Of a DNA stretch of 17,046 bases, positions 1 through 6,609 are shown piece after piece. The notes beneath the pieces are model-generated. The model saw nothing but the letters and a program-made list of their open reading frames with translations. It had not been told where the DNA came from and did no database searches. The position numbers and the translations under genes are program-made. Positions within the stretch are counted from its first letter, which is position 1, and each line of letters begins with the position of its first letter. Source of the stretch: JANMAT01 sp031359995 (lineage in GTDB: Bacteria > Actinomycetota > Acidimicrobiia > Acidimicrobiales > Ilumatobacteraceae); contig JANMAT010000157.1 of NCBI GenBank assembly GCA_031359995.1, forward strand, positions 1-17,046, written 5' to 3'.

Positions 1-140
1 AACGCTTCGCCCACGTCCGCAGCTACCTCTCCACCACCCGCAAACACGACATCCCCGCCATCGACGCCCTCACCCGACTCTTCAACAACGACCCCTGGCT
101 ACCAACCCACACCGCCGCCTGACGGCACGTGAATGGTTAC
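1..140 (+). mobile_element. Right end of an IS66-like insertion sequence (partial)
   Basis: The window opens inside a transposase-like reading frame that stops at 120-122. Eighteen bases later the sequence 129-140 reads GTGAATGGTTAC. Its reverse complement, GTAACCATTCAC, resembles the GTAA-type terminal inverted repeats I recall for IS66-family elements. Base 141 is where the interrupted minus-strand gene begins to make sense as protein, so 140 is the probable element boundary. The left end and the target duplication lie outside the window, so the family call rests on the C-terminal protein tail and one terminal repeat. Confidence 0.55.
3..122 (+). CDS. IS66-like transposase, C-terminal fragment
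   Basis: Only the last 39 residues and the TGA stop are present; the gene starts left of the window. The visible tail contains VRSYLSTTRKHDIPAIDAL followed by a motif ending in NDPWLP. This resembles the extreme C-terminus of IS66-family (TnpC-type) transposases, where a helix with a (V/I)RSY.STARKHG-like pattern precedes a short tail with PW(L/M)P. The catalytic DDE domain would lie upstream, outside the window. The frame is the only one of the three with this protein-like composition. Assignment is from remembered family features, not from a search. Confidence 0.5.
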   Translation, partial: RFAHVRSYLSTTRKHDIPAIDALTRLFNNDPWLPTHTAA

Positions 141-776
141 CGCCTGGCGGGCGGCTAGAGCGTGCGAGGTGACGCGCGCCTGGCGGGATCCGAGGGCGAC
201 GCCGACGATCTGCGACACCCGGGCCACGTCGGTGGGCTTGGTGCCGACCTGCTCGGCGATCTGTTCGGCGCGTTCGCGATAGCGGGCCAGGCGCTCCTCG
301 CCGTCGATGCGGCAGAGGCGATCGACCCACGCTTCGAGCTCGCCCGCGTCGAGGGTGCGGCGTTCCTTGCCTCTGGCGGCGCGCGAGGACTGCGCATTCT
401 CGGCCAGGGCCCGGCCGCGGGACGCCTGGTGGAGGCCGCCGGGGATGCTGATGTCGTCGGGCAGGGGGCCGGCGCCGGTGCGGCCGCTGATCGTGAGGCC
501 AGGCAGGACGGTGTCACGCCGGCGCGCCGGGTGGGCCAGGTAGAGGTGCCCGCCGGTGATGCCGCCGGCCGGGGCGGAACGGTCGGTGATCACACCCTCG
601 GGGTAGAGGCGGCCCGCGATGACGTAGGCGTGCCGACGCATGACGTCCCCGGGCGGCGAGGTGGTGTCGGTCGCGTAGATGCCGGTGGCGAGCCTCCGCA
701 GGTCACCGCGCTTCACCCGCCCCGATATCGTGGTGGGTGGCAGGTCTGCTGCGAAGATGATTTCGTCGGTCGGCAT
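141..776 (-). pseudogene. AbiEi-like / Fic-associated N-terminal protein, truncated by the insertion sequence
   Basis: This is a 5' fragment of about 212 codons starting at ATG 776 (MPTDEIIFAADL). An in-frame extension to 836 exists but crosses the repeat region and looks non-coding. Residues about 5-60 resemble the winged-helix AbiEi-antitoxin-type N-terminal domain (GDLRRLATGIYATD). The following part, with HPARRRDTVLPGLT, GRALAENAQSSRA and LDAGELEAWVDRLCR, resembles the linker that precedes a Fic domain in actinobacterial Fic proteins. The Fic motif HPFxxGNGR is not present. The last native codons are ARQA, ending exactly at 141. After that the frame enters the IS terminal repeat and stops near 99 after 14 foreign residues. 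A functional Fic enzyme is therefore not made from this copy, although the DNA-binding domain could still be. The Fic assignment is from memory and moderately sure. Confidence 0.55.
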
Positions 777-809
777 CGGAATCTCGGTTCGGGGGCCGCG
801 CCCGTTCAG

Positions 810-902
810 CGAAGAAAAGCGTGGACGGTGTAGCACTGATCGAAGAAAATCGTCTTTAGGCTATTCGAGCGCGAAGAAATCCGTCGTTAGTTTGCGGCTC
901 GT
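810..902 (-). repeat. Three 31-bp phased direct repeats, possible operator array
   Basis: The motif CGAAGAAA recurs at 810, 841 and 872 on the plus strand, exactly 31 bp apart, which is about three helical turns. CGT follows at the same offset in all three units. Units two and three also share the run to TTAG (about 16 of 19 positions). Read on the minus strand this is three copies ending in TTTCTTCG, directly upstream of the AbiEi-like gene at 776. The placement suggests binding sites for a regulator, possibly the gene's own winged-helix domain. That role is inference. Confidence 0.5.
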
Positions 903-934
903 CGAGACCTAGAGCGCCTGAGCCAACACACGCG

Positions 935-969
935 CACCCGGTCCTCGAGCCGGCCGCAAGGACCGGGTG
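935..969. repeat. Perfect 11-bp inverted repeat (hairpin)
   Basis: CACCCGGTCCT at 935-944/945 pairs perfectly with AGGACCGGGTG at 959-969 around a 13-nt GC-rich loop. It lies in the roughly 300-base gene-free stretch 777-1072, downstream of the vapC stop. It may terminate the minus-strand vapBC transcript, although no T-run follows on either strand. It could equally be a protein-binding site. Apart from this hairpin and the 31-bp repeats, I see nothing else in that stretch. Confidence 0.45.
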
Positions 970-1072
970 ACCACCCTGCGCGCTGGCACGTGCCGGACAC
1001 CCGCGTCAGGCCGAACGAGCGCGCAACGAGGTCGAGTCCGCGACCGCGACGAGGCCTCTGTCGACCTCGCCG

Positions 1073-1456
1073 TCAGACCCGCAAGAGCCCGACGGTCGTC
1101 ATCGAACGCTCGGTCAGGAGCCGGCTGAGATCGTCGATGTCGCGCGTCAAGACCACGTCAGCGGGGTCGCACAACGCGGCCAGCGCGGCGTCGCAGACAT
1201 CCGCGGTTCTCGTGGCGGCGAGGAGCAAGCCGGCCGCGTGGGCCAACCGCTCGTCGAGAGGTCGTACGTCGACCGCCTTGAGAGCGGCGACGAGTCGCGC
1301 TTGGCGCGCCGGGCGCCGCCACACCTGGCCAACGATGCCCGCATGGGTGACGAGGCTCTGCTCGGCGCGGTGGGCGTTCACGATCCGCGCCCACACGGCC
1401 CGATCGTCGCGATCGAGAGCGATGAGAGCGCCGGCATCGAGAACGAGTCGGGTCAC
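1073..1456 (-). CDS. PIN-domain toxin, VapC-like ribonuclease
   Basis: A 127-aa protein of normal PIN-domain size, presumed to be a metal-dependent RNase toxin neutralised by the antitoxin encoded just upstream. It begins MTRLVLDAGALIALDRDD with the first metal-binding Asp at residue 7. Further acidic residues sit in TADVCDAAL (Asp86, Asp89) and TRDIDDL (Asp106). The glutamate usually found near residue 40-45 is replaced by a GQVWR stretch. I recall this variant from an actinobacterial PIN subfamily, so activity is not ruled out. The GTG start at 1456 overlaps the antitoxin stop in a GTGA arrangement, giving translational coupling. The vapC symbol is withheld because the exact subfamily is uncertain. 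Confidence 0.8.
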   Translation of the reverse strand: MTRLVLDAGALIALDRDDRAVWARIVNAHRAEQSLVTHAGIVGQVWRRPARQARLVAALKAVDVRPLDERLAHAAGLLLAATRTADVCDAALAALCDPADVVLTRDIDDLSRLLTERSMTTVGLLRV

Positions 1457-1719
1457 GCGGCCGTCGATCGTCGCTTCTTGCGCGGGTACACGAGGCCGGC
1501 TCGATCAGCCGCCGCCTGCTCGTCGAGCTCCGCCTGCGTGAACGACCCCGAATCCGCAGCGTACGCCTCGATCGCCTCCCCAAGAGCGTCATGGCGAGCC
1601 AGCTCGGCCAGACGCGCGTCAAGCGCCTCCTGCAGGACACCCGACACGTTCAACCGCGCCCCCTGAGCCTTCACGCGTTCGTACAGCGGGTCAGGGAGGT
1701 AGACCTGCATCTTGGGCAT
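1453..1719 (-). CDS. Ribbon-helix-helix antitoxin, VapB-like
   Basis: An 88-aa antitoxin with an N-terminal ribbon-helix-helix DNA-binding segment (MPKMQVYLPDPLYERVK, residues 1-17, then helix VSGVLQEALDARLAEL). The charged C-terminal tail (FTQAELDEQAAADRAG, then PRKKRR) would wrap the toxin. I chose ATG 1719 over upstream in-frame starts (1731, 1755) because RHH antitoxins usually begin with an MPK.QVYLPD-type sequence. A TATGTT hexamer also ends seven bases before this ATG, consistent with a leaderless mRNA. It overlaps the toxin gene by four bases. Such complexes normally repress their own promoter; no clear palindromic operator is visible here. Confidence 0.8.
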   Translation of the reverse strand: MPKMQVYLPDPLYERVKAQGARLNVSGVLQEALDARLAELARHDALGEAIEAYAADSGSFTQAELDEQAAADRAGLVYPRKKRRSTAA

Positions 1720-1732
1720 GCCCCCAAACATA
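1720..1732 (-). promoter_or_regulatory. Predicted leaderless promoter (-10) of the antitoxin gene
   Basis: TATGTT (minus strand, 1732-1727) fits the actinobacterial -10 pattern TANNNT and is seven bases from ATG 1719, so transcription would begin at or next to the A of the start codon. No convincing -35 box is seen. The rest of the spacer to the lipoprotein stop at 1856 shows nothing recognisable. Confidence 0.4.
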
Positions 1733-1855
1733 CGCCCATAGCCAAGAGGCGGCAAGCGGGCAGGCGAGGCCCGGTCATGCCGCCGCCCGAGGGTCCGAGC
1801 TCCTTCATTGGCCGGTTCGCCGATCCGGTCGACGTCGACGCCGACGCCGGCGCCG

Positions 1856-2449
1856 TCACGTGCGGTGGATCACGCGCAGGCGTTGCTCCAACGCCGACGG
1901 CATGTTGTCGACCTTGTCCACCTGCACCGGGGGCGACAACACCTCGCGCTGCTCGAAGCGCAGGCTGACCGTCACCGAGGCGTCGGCCGCCAGTGAGCTG
2001 AAGGTGAGGTGCTCACCGTCGACGGCCATCTGGGGCCGGGCCAACCAGTTGGCGCCGGTGAGCATGGAGAGCAGGTCGCCGAGCGCACGCTCGTCGGGCG
2101 GTGGGCCATCGACCCCCTTCGTCGCGGTGCGGACCAGACGCACGATGGTGGCCACACTGGGGATCCGGTACGCGCTCTCGGTCGCCGCCGCCGGCAGGCC
2201 GACGAACTGGTTGCTGAACGGCGCGCTCTCGACCATCACCTGACCGCCGGCGCGGATGATGGCCGAGCCCGTCACGCCGAGCCGCGCCGCGAAGTCGCCA
2301 CTGACGCCGTCGAAGTTCGCCAGGTACCGCTCGGTGCCGCTGCCGATCGTGACCTGCACGCGCCACGCGTCGCCCTTCGGGGCATTGGCTCCGCACGCGG
2401 ACGCGACGCCCACGAGCACCAGCATCACCACGACCAGCCCGCGCTTCAC
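1856..2449 (-). CDS. Putative secreted lipoprotein of unknown function
   Basis: A 197-aa protein with a clear lipoprotein signal: MKRGLVVVMLVLVGVASAC, with a positively charged start, a hydrophobic core and a lipobox-like VASAC whose Cys19 would be lipidated. The mature part is mostly polar with no motif I recognise. Segments such as YLANFDGVSGDFAARLGV and LRFEQREVLSPPVQVDKVD look like beta-strand-rich extracellular sequence. GTG 2449 is preceded at seven bases by TACCAT (TANNNT), suggesting a leaderless message of its own separate from the selenoprotein gene that ends 28 bases upstream. A mycobacterial-type lipoprotein such as LppX/LprG was considered but I see no specific similarity. Confidence 0.7.
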   Translation of the reverse strand: MKRGLVVVMLVLVGVASACGANAPKGDAWRVQVTIGSGTERYLANFDGVSGDFAARLGVTGSAIIRAGGQVMVESAPFSNQFVGLPAAATESAYRIPSVATIVRLVRTATKGVDGPPPDERALGDLLSMLTGANWLARPQMAVDGEHLTFSSLAADASVTVSLRFEQREVLSPPVQVDKVDNMPSALEQRLRVIHRT

Positions 2450-2462
2450 GAGCCCGATGGTA
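2450..2462 (-). promoter_or_regulatory. Predicted leaderless promoter (-10) of the lipoprotein gene
   Basis: TACCAT (minus strand, 2462-2457) matches TANNNT and lies seven bases before GTG 2449. It sits in the short gap after the selenoprotein stop. Confidence 0.35.
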
Positions 2463-2477
2463 CCGAGACAGCTCTGT

Positions 2478-4229
2478 TCACGAGCAGGCGTCGCGGTTGT
2501 CGACCCTGCACACCAGATCGTTCGAAGAGCTCCGGTCGATCCACTTCGCCGTCCAGTCGCCGTGGGGGCCGTCGTGGCTCATGGCGTAGGCGTTGGCCCG
2601 GTTCGGGTCACCGGCCACCGCGATCAGGATCTTGTCGGGCGCGGTCACGATGGGCACCAGCCGCTCGGGATCGTCCGACACACCGAACACCGGCGGCACC
2701 AGGCCCTCGCCGGCCAGGTCGACCAAGCGGCGGCGACCCGAGGTCAGGTTCGACCACTCGCCGATGAGCCGCTCGAACTTCCACGCCGGCAGGCGGGCAT
2801 GCTCGAACAGGGCGTGGCGCACGTGGTCCTTGCCCCAGCCGGCGCGACCGAACACGCGCGCCAGCACGGGCGACAGCACGAGCAGGGGCCGGTAGCGACC
2901 CTGGCCCAGCCCGTACACGTGGGTCAGGTCCCACCCGGTCACCCGCACCAGGCCGTCAGCCAGGTACGGCACGATCTCCTCCGGCGACGAGCCGAACACG
3001 CTGCCGATGATGAGGCCGCTGTTGATGCGACCGATGGTGACCACATCGTCGCCGCGGGCGAACCCGAAGTCGGCGCTCAACGGCGCCCAGCCGATCTCCG
3101 CGAGCGCGGCCTCGTCCTCGGCCAGCACCACGTGGGCGGCGTTGCCGAACGTGGCCTTGTCGTGCTCGTCGGCGGTGAAACCGCACACGTTGCGCAGGAA
3201 CAGCCGCAGCCACCGGCCCACGGTCGTGTTGGCCGGGGCGCCCTCACGGAGCGCGCCCGGCCCGTGGTTGAAGCCGAGCTCGGTGACGATGGGGCCGTTC
3301 AGGATGATCTGGGCGTCGGCACCCGTGGTGTTGCCCGAGTGCTCCACGCCGTAGTGCGGGTCGATCAGCGCGTCGGCCAACGCCAGCAGCACGGGCAGGT
3401 CGTCGGGCCGGCAACCGGCCATCACACCATTCACCGCGATCGACCACACCGTGATGTCGCGCCCTGACGGCCGGGCCGGGCCCAGCACCCGGAACGGGTC
3501 GTGCCCCGACGGCGCCAGGAACGCCTCGACGCGCCCTCGGGTGGGCGGCAGGAACGGCAGGCCGTCCGACCAGCCCCGCTCGCGGAACGCGGCGTTGACC
3601 TCGTCGATGGTGCCGCGCACGGCCACGTCGAGGGCGGCCGGTTCGGCGTCGACGTCGCCGTCGTCGACCGCGATGGGCGAGGTGAGCCCGGCCACCACCT
3701 CGTCGACCGTGTGTTCCAGGAGCGAGGCGACCATCTGCTCGTAGGGCTGGGCGTCGACATGGCCCTTCATCACCGCCAACGGCAGACCGTCGAACCCGAG
3801 ACCCCGCGCCGTGGCCGTGGCCTGGCGCTCGAACCCCTCGCACACGAGGGACACCGACGGCACCCCGCCGGCTTCAGCAGCAACGGATGCCCGCAACACG
3901 GCGGGCGTGCAGCTGCCTCAACACCCGTTGCCGACGACGACCGCGTCCACCCGGTGGGCGCGGGCCGTATCGGCCAGGCCGGCGACGAGGGCGTGCTCGT
4001 CGGGCCCGTGGATGTTGCCGAACGTCTCGTAGCCGACGACCTCGAGACCAGGGTACCGGCGCTGCAGCTCGGCGGCCAGCACGGGGAAGATCTCGTCGCC
4101 GCGGAACAGGTAGTCCCACACGAAGCCGATGCGGGCACCGTCCAGGGTGGTGAGCCGCTCGGCGGCCCGGCGGCCCTGCACCCCCCGGGGGGACTTGGGC
4201 CAGACGACGTCGTAGACAGGTTCGCTCAC
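2478..4229 (-). CDS. UGSC-family selenoprotein, read through an in-frame TGA (Sec104), fused to a conserved C-terminal domain
   Basis: One 583-residue protein when TGA 3920-3918 is read as selenocysteine. Before the TGA the frame reads VDAVVVGNGC and after it GSCTPAVLRASVAAEAGGVP. The redox site is thus C103-U104-G105-S106-C107, the UGSC motif that names this (seleno)protein family. Cysteine-containing relatives that I recall have GxGACGSCTPA at the same place. Residues 1-185 form this domain (VWDYLFRGDEIFP, GNIHGPDEHA, SLVCEGFERQA). Residues about 205-570 form a second conserved, uncharacterised domain (GWSDGLPFLPPT at 219-230, NGVMAGC at 267-273). The frame stays open with the same composition on both sides of the TGA, and a SECIS-like hairpin follows it. 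GTG 4229 is preceded by a GGATGG ribosome-binding-like sequence. The SDR gene lies 45 bases upstream on the same strand, so both are probably co-transcribed. The substrate is unknown; a thiol/selenol redox role is inferred from the motif. Confidence 0.85.
3876..3917 (-). promoter_or_regulatory. Candidate bacterial SECIS element
   Basis: Directly after the UGA the mRNA can form a two-part hairpin. The inner stem is GCCCGC (3906-3901) with GCGGGC (3894-3889) around the six-base loop CGUGUU, with a G in loop position two. The apical loop starts 18 nt after the UGA. An outer stem pairs GCAGC (3916-3912) with GCUGC (3881-3877) across internal loops. Position and loop G fit what is known of bacterial SECIS elements recognised by SelB. 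The hairpin is inside the coding sequence, as required in bacteria. Confidence 0.65.
3918..3920 (-). other. Selenocysteine codon (TGA recoded as Sec104)
   Basis: This TGA lies between Cys103 and Gly-Ser-Cys in the middle of a conserved protein. The frame continues in register for 480 further codons to the true stop at 2478. Recoding needs SelA/SelB/SelC/SelD encoded elsewhere in the genome, which cannot be seen here. Confidence 0.8.
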
Positions 4230-4274
4230 GCCACCATCCTGCCCCGTGGGGCGCCGGCCCGCCTTCGCTGGCGC

Positions 4275-5129
4275 TCAGTCGGTCGGCTTGTACATGCGGA
4301 TCGGGGCCGGCTCGGTGATGATGGGCGACAGCTTCCGCCAGGGCCGGCCGAGCAGCAGGCCGCCGTCCACCACGTGCTCCTGGCCGGTGATCCACTGCGA
4401 CTCGTCGCTGGCCAGGAACAGGGCCATGTTGGCGATGTCCTCGGGCTCGCCGGCCCGGTCGAGCGGCTGGGTGTCGGCCATGCGCTCGCGGGCCCGACCA
4501 CGGCGGCGGTCGGCCTCGGTCTCGTCGACCTCCGACAGGGCCCGGCCCGCGGTCAGCTGCGTCGTGATGTAGCCGGGGCAGATGCAGTTGACCCGCACGT
4601 GGTGCTCGGCCAGTTCCAGCGCCGCCGTCTTCGTGAGCATGATCACGCCGGCCTTGGCCACCGTGTAGATGTGGGCGCCGATCGCCGGCGACAGGCCGCA
4701 CACCGACGCCGTCGAGATGATCGACCCCGAACCCTGCGCCTTCATCACCGGCGCCACGTGCTTGATGCCGAGGAACACGCTCTTGAGCAGCACGTCCATC
4801 GTCAGGTCGTAGTCCTCGACCGACGTGTCCTCGATCGGGCCGGGCACGCCACCGAAGCCGGCGTTGTTGTACAGCACGTCGATGCGACCCCAACGGTCGA
4901 CCGCATCGCCGACGAGCGCTTTCACCTGGTCCTCGCGCGCCACGTTGCAGTGGCGGTAGGCGACGTCGTTCCCCAGCAAGGCGGCGAACTTCTCGCCCAC
5001 GTCGTCCTGCAGATCGCCGATGAGCACCTTGGCGCCCTCGCGCACGAACGTGCGGGCGGTACCCGCGCCGATGCCCGACGCACCACCGGTGATGATCGCG
5101 ACCTTGCCCGCCAACCTGCCTGTCGCCAT
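4275..5129 (-). CDS. Short-chain dehydrogenase/reductase (classical SDR)
   Basis: A 284-aa NAD(P)-dependent oxidoreductase of the classical SDR family. The cofactor loop TGGASGIG is at residues 14-21. Asp39 at the end of the second strand (LIGDLQDD) favours NAD(H) over NADP(H). NNAG is at 88-91, the catalytic Ser is about 142 (STASVCG), and Tyr155/Lys159 are in YTVAK. PGYI follows at 185-188 and the C-terminal GQEHVVDGG at 249-257. All catalytic residues are present, so it should be active; the substrate cannot be read. ATG 5129 is preferred over the longer frame to 5204 because a GAGGGGGA ribosome-binding site lies just before it and the extension lacks SDR features. It is followed by the UGSC selenoprotein gene 45 bases downstream, and the two may serve one redox pathway. 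Confidence 0.9.
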   Translation of the reverse strand: MATGRLAGKVAIITGGASGIGAGTARTFVREGAKVLIGDLQDDVGEKFAALLGNDVAYRHCNVAREDQVKALVGDAVDRWGRIDVLYNNAGFGGVPGPIEDTSVEDYDLTMDVLLKSVFLGIKHVAPVMKAQGSGSIISTASVCGLSPAIGAHIYTVAKAGVIMLTKTAALELAEHHVRVNCICPGYITTQLTAGRALSEVDETEADRRRGRARERMADTQPLDRAGEPEDIANMALFLASDESQWITGQEHVVDGGLLLGRPWRKLSPIITEPAPIRMYKPTD

Positions 5130-5230
5130 GCGTCCCCCTCGGATCGATGACCAGGGCGAAGTTAGTGCGCACGCCCATCTTCTTCCGGATCCGGTGATCC
5201 ACACGGCGGCGGGCTGCGGATGAGTGGTCG
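5130..5230. promoter_or_regulatory. Divergent promoter region between the SDR and sigma factor genes
   Basis: About 100 bases. On the minus strand TAACTT (5164-5159) fits TANNNT and would give a leader of about 20 nt containing the SDR ribosome-binding site. CCGGATCCGG at 5185-5194 is a perfect 10-bp palindrome. No convincing promoter was found for the sigma gene; SigK-type recognition sequences were looked for without a clear match. Confidence 0.3.
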
Positions 5231-5806
5231 ATGGAACCCGAGCGCGGCGCCGAGAGCGATGCCCAGCTCGTCGTGGCCGTCGCCCGCTACGACGAGGGGG
5301 CGATGGGCGAGCTCTATCGCCGCTACGGGCCGGCCGTCTACGGCCTGGCGCTGCGGGTGATCGGCGACGCCACCATGGCCGAAGAGGTCCTGCAGGACGT
5401 GTTCGTGCGCCTGTGGCGCCAGCCGACCCGGTTCGATCCGGCGCGCGCCGAACTGAAGGCGTTCCTGCTGCGCGAAGCCCGCAGCCGCTCGATCGACCGC
5501 GTGCGGGCCAACGAAGCCCGAAAGCGCCGCGAAGACCGACACGGCCGCGACGACGACCGCGCCGGTGAGGACCTGGAGCGCCAGGTGTGGGAGATGATCC
5601 GTTCCGAGAAGGTCAAGGAGGCGATGGCTCACCTGCTGCCCGGCGAGCGCCAGGCCATCACCATGGCCTACTTCGAGGGACACACCTATCGTGAGGTCGC
5701 CCAACTGCTGGGTGAGCCCGAGGGCACCATCAAGAGCCGCATCCGGTTGGGGCTGCGCAAGTTGGCCGACGCCCTCGAACGGGCCGGCCTGGGAGTCCAG
5801 TCATGA
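5231..5806 (+). CDS. ECF RNA polymerase sigma factor, SigK-like
   Basis: A 191-aa extracytoplasmic-function sigma factor. Region 2 spans about residues 20-95, with YRRYGPAVYGLALRVIGD and AEEVLQDVFVRLWR (core binding and -10 recognition). A charged linker follows at about 95-120. Region 4 spans about 135-183, with LLPGERQAITMAYFEGHTY and GTIKSRIRLGLRKL (helix-turn-helix for -35 recognition). The size is normal. Its TGA overlaps the ATG of an RskA-like anti-sigma gene by four bases, which supports a SigK-type assignment and coupled translation. ATG 5231 gives the expected length; no strong ribosome-binding site is seen. Target genes are not identifiable in the window. Confidence 0.88.
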   Translation: MEPERGAESDAQLVVAVARYDEGAMGELYRRYGPAVYGLALRVIGDATMAEEVLQDVFVRLWRQPTRFDPARAELKAFLLREARSRSIDRVRANEARKRREDRHGRDDDRAGEDLERQVWEMIRSEKVKEAMAHLLPGERQAITMAYFEGHTYREVAQLLGEPEGTIKSRIRLGLRKLADALERAGLGVQS

Positions 5807-6609
5807 CCGACGAGCACCTCGAGGAGCTGTTGGGCGCCTACGCGCTGGGTGCCGTCGACGACGGCGAGCGCACCGAGGTCGAGGCACTCCTGGCCCGCTC
5901 ACCGGCGACCCGCCGCGAGCTGGCCCGCCTCGAGCACGCCCTGGGCGCCCTGACCGACGCCGAAGCCACCCGGATGCCGCCCGCGGGCGCCTACGACCGC
6001 CTGCTCGGCACGCTGCGCGCCGACGCCGGCCTCGACGCCGGCCCCGCCCCGACCGCGCTCCCGCTGCTCCGGCTTCCCCCGCCGGACGGCGGTGAGCGGG
6101 TCGTGCCCGCGCCGCCCGATGCGCCCATCGCGCCCGTGGTCCCCTTGCGGCGGCGCTGGCGTCAGCCCGTGCTCGTCGCTGCCGCCGCCGTGGTGGTGGC
6201 CGCCCTGGCCGGCACCGTGGTCGTGCAGCAGCGGCGGCTCGGGCAACGCAACGACGCCTCGCTCGGCGACCTAGCCCAGCAGGCCCTCACCACACCCGGC
6301 TCCCGGCGGGGTACCCTCGCCTCGGCCGACGGCGCCGTGCAGGTCCGCGCCGTGGTGGACCCGGCCGGCACGGGCTACCTGTTCGCCGACCAGCTCCCGG
6401 CCCTGACCGACGGCCGGGTGTACCAGCTGTGGACGGTCGACGGCGCCGCGCCCGTCTCGCTCGGCATCTTGGGCGGCCGTCCCCAGGTGGTCACGTTCCC
6501 CACCGGGGGCAGCAGTCAAACCCGGACCCTCGCCATCACGGCCGAGCAGGCGCCCGGGGCCACGGCGCCGACCGGCACGCCGCTGGTCGTGGGCGAACTG
6601 GCCGGCTGA
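5803..6609 (+). CDS. Anti-sigma-K factor, RskA-like membrane protein
   Basis: A 268-aa single-pass membrane protein that would hold the preceding sigma factor inactive. Residues 1-70 form the cytosolic anti-sigma domain (EELLGAYALGAVDDGERTEV, then ARSPATRRELARLE). There is no HxxxCxxC zinc motif, as is usual for the RskA group. A proline-rich linker leads to one transmembrane helix at about 122-142 (VLVAAAAVVVAALAGTVVV, preceded by RRRWR). The extracytoplasmic part resembles the RskA C-terminal domain (residues about 160-268, with GRVYQLWTVDG and SLGILGG). Release would probably occur by regulated proteolysis, which is inference from the family. It overlaps the sigma gene by ATGA. Confidence 0.88.
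   Translation: MTDEHLEELLGAYALGAVDDGERTEVEALLARSPATRRELARLEHALGALTDAEATRMPPAGAYDRLLGTLRADAGLDAGPAPTALPLLRLPPPDGGERVVPAPPDAPIAPVVPLRRRWRQPVLVAAAAVVVAALAGTVVVQQRRLGQRNDASLGDLAQQALTTPGSRRGTLASADGAVQVRAVVDPAGTGYLFADQLPALTDGRVYQLWTVDGAAPVSLGILGGRPQVVTFPTGGSSQTRTLAITAEQAPGATAPTGTPLVVGELAG

Noticed and set aside
99..140. The C-terminal 14 residues of the broken AbiEi-like frame as real protein
   Set aside because: They are encoded by the IS terminal repeat and the transposase tail, not by the original gene.
141..187. Repeat CGCCTGGCGGG at 141-151 and 177-187 as an IS target duplication
   Set aside because: Both copies lie on the same side of the element and encode similar Arg-Gln-Ala codons in the interrupted gene; the true duplication partner would be left of the window.
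810..902. A CRISPR array
   Set aside because: There are only three short, diverged repeat cores with 31-bp period and no repeat of 25-35 bp; no cas genes are present.
3918..4229. A separate 103-aa gene ending at TGA 3918, followed by an independent 473-aa gene
   Set aside because: The join reads as a conserved UGSC redox motif in one uninterrupted frame with a SECIS-like hairpin, and the downstream start would be a GTG in mid-domain with no ribosome-binding site.
3501..5150. A 549-codon plus-strand open frame over the selenoprotein and SDR genes
   Set aside because: It is a low-complexity shadow frame; the minus-strand SDR motifs are unambiguous.
5130..5204. N-terminal extension of the SDR to 5204
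   Set aside because: The extra residues show no family similarity and a good ribosome-binding site precedes ATG 5129.
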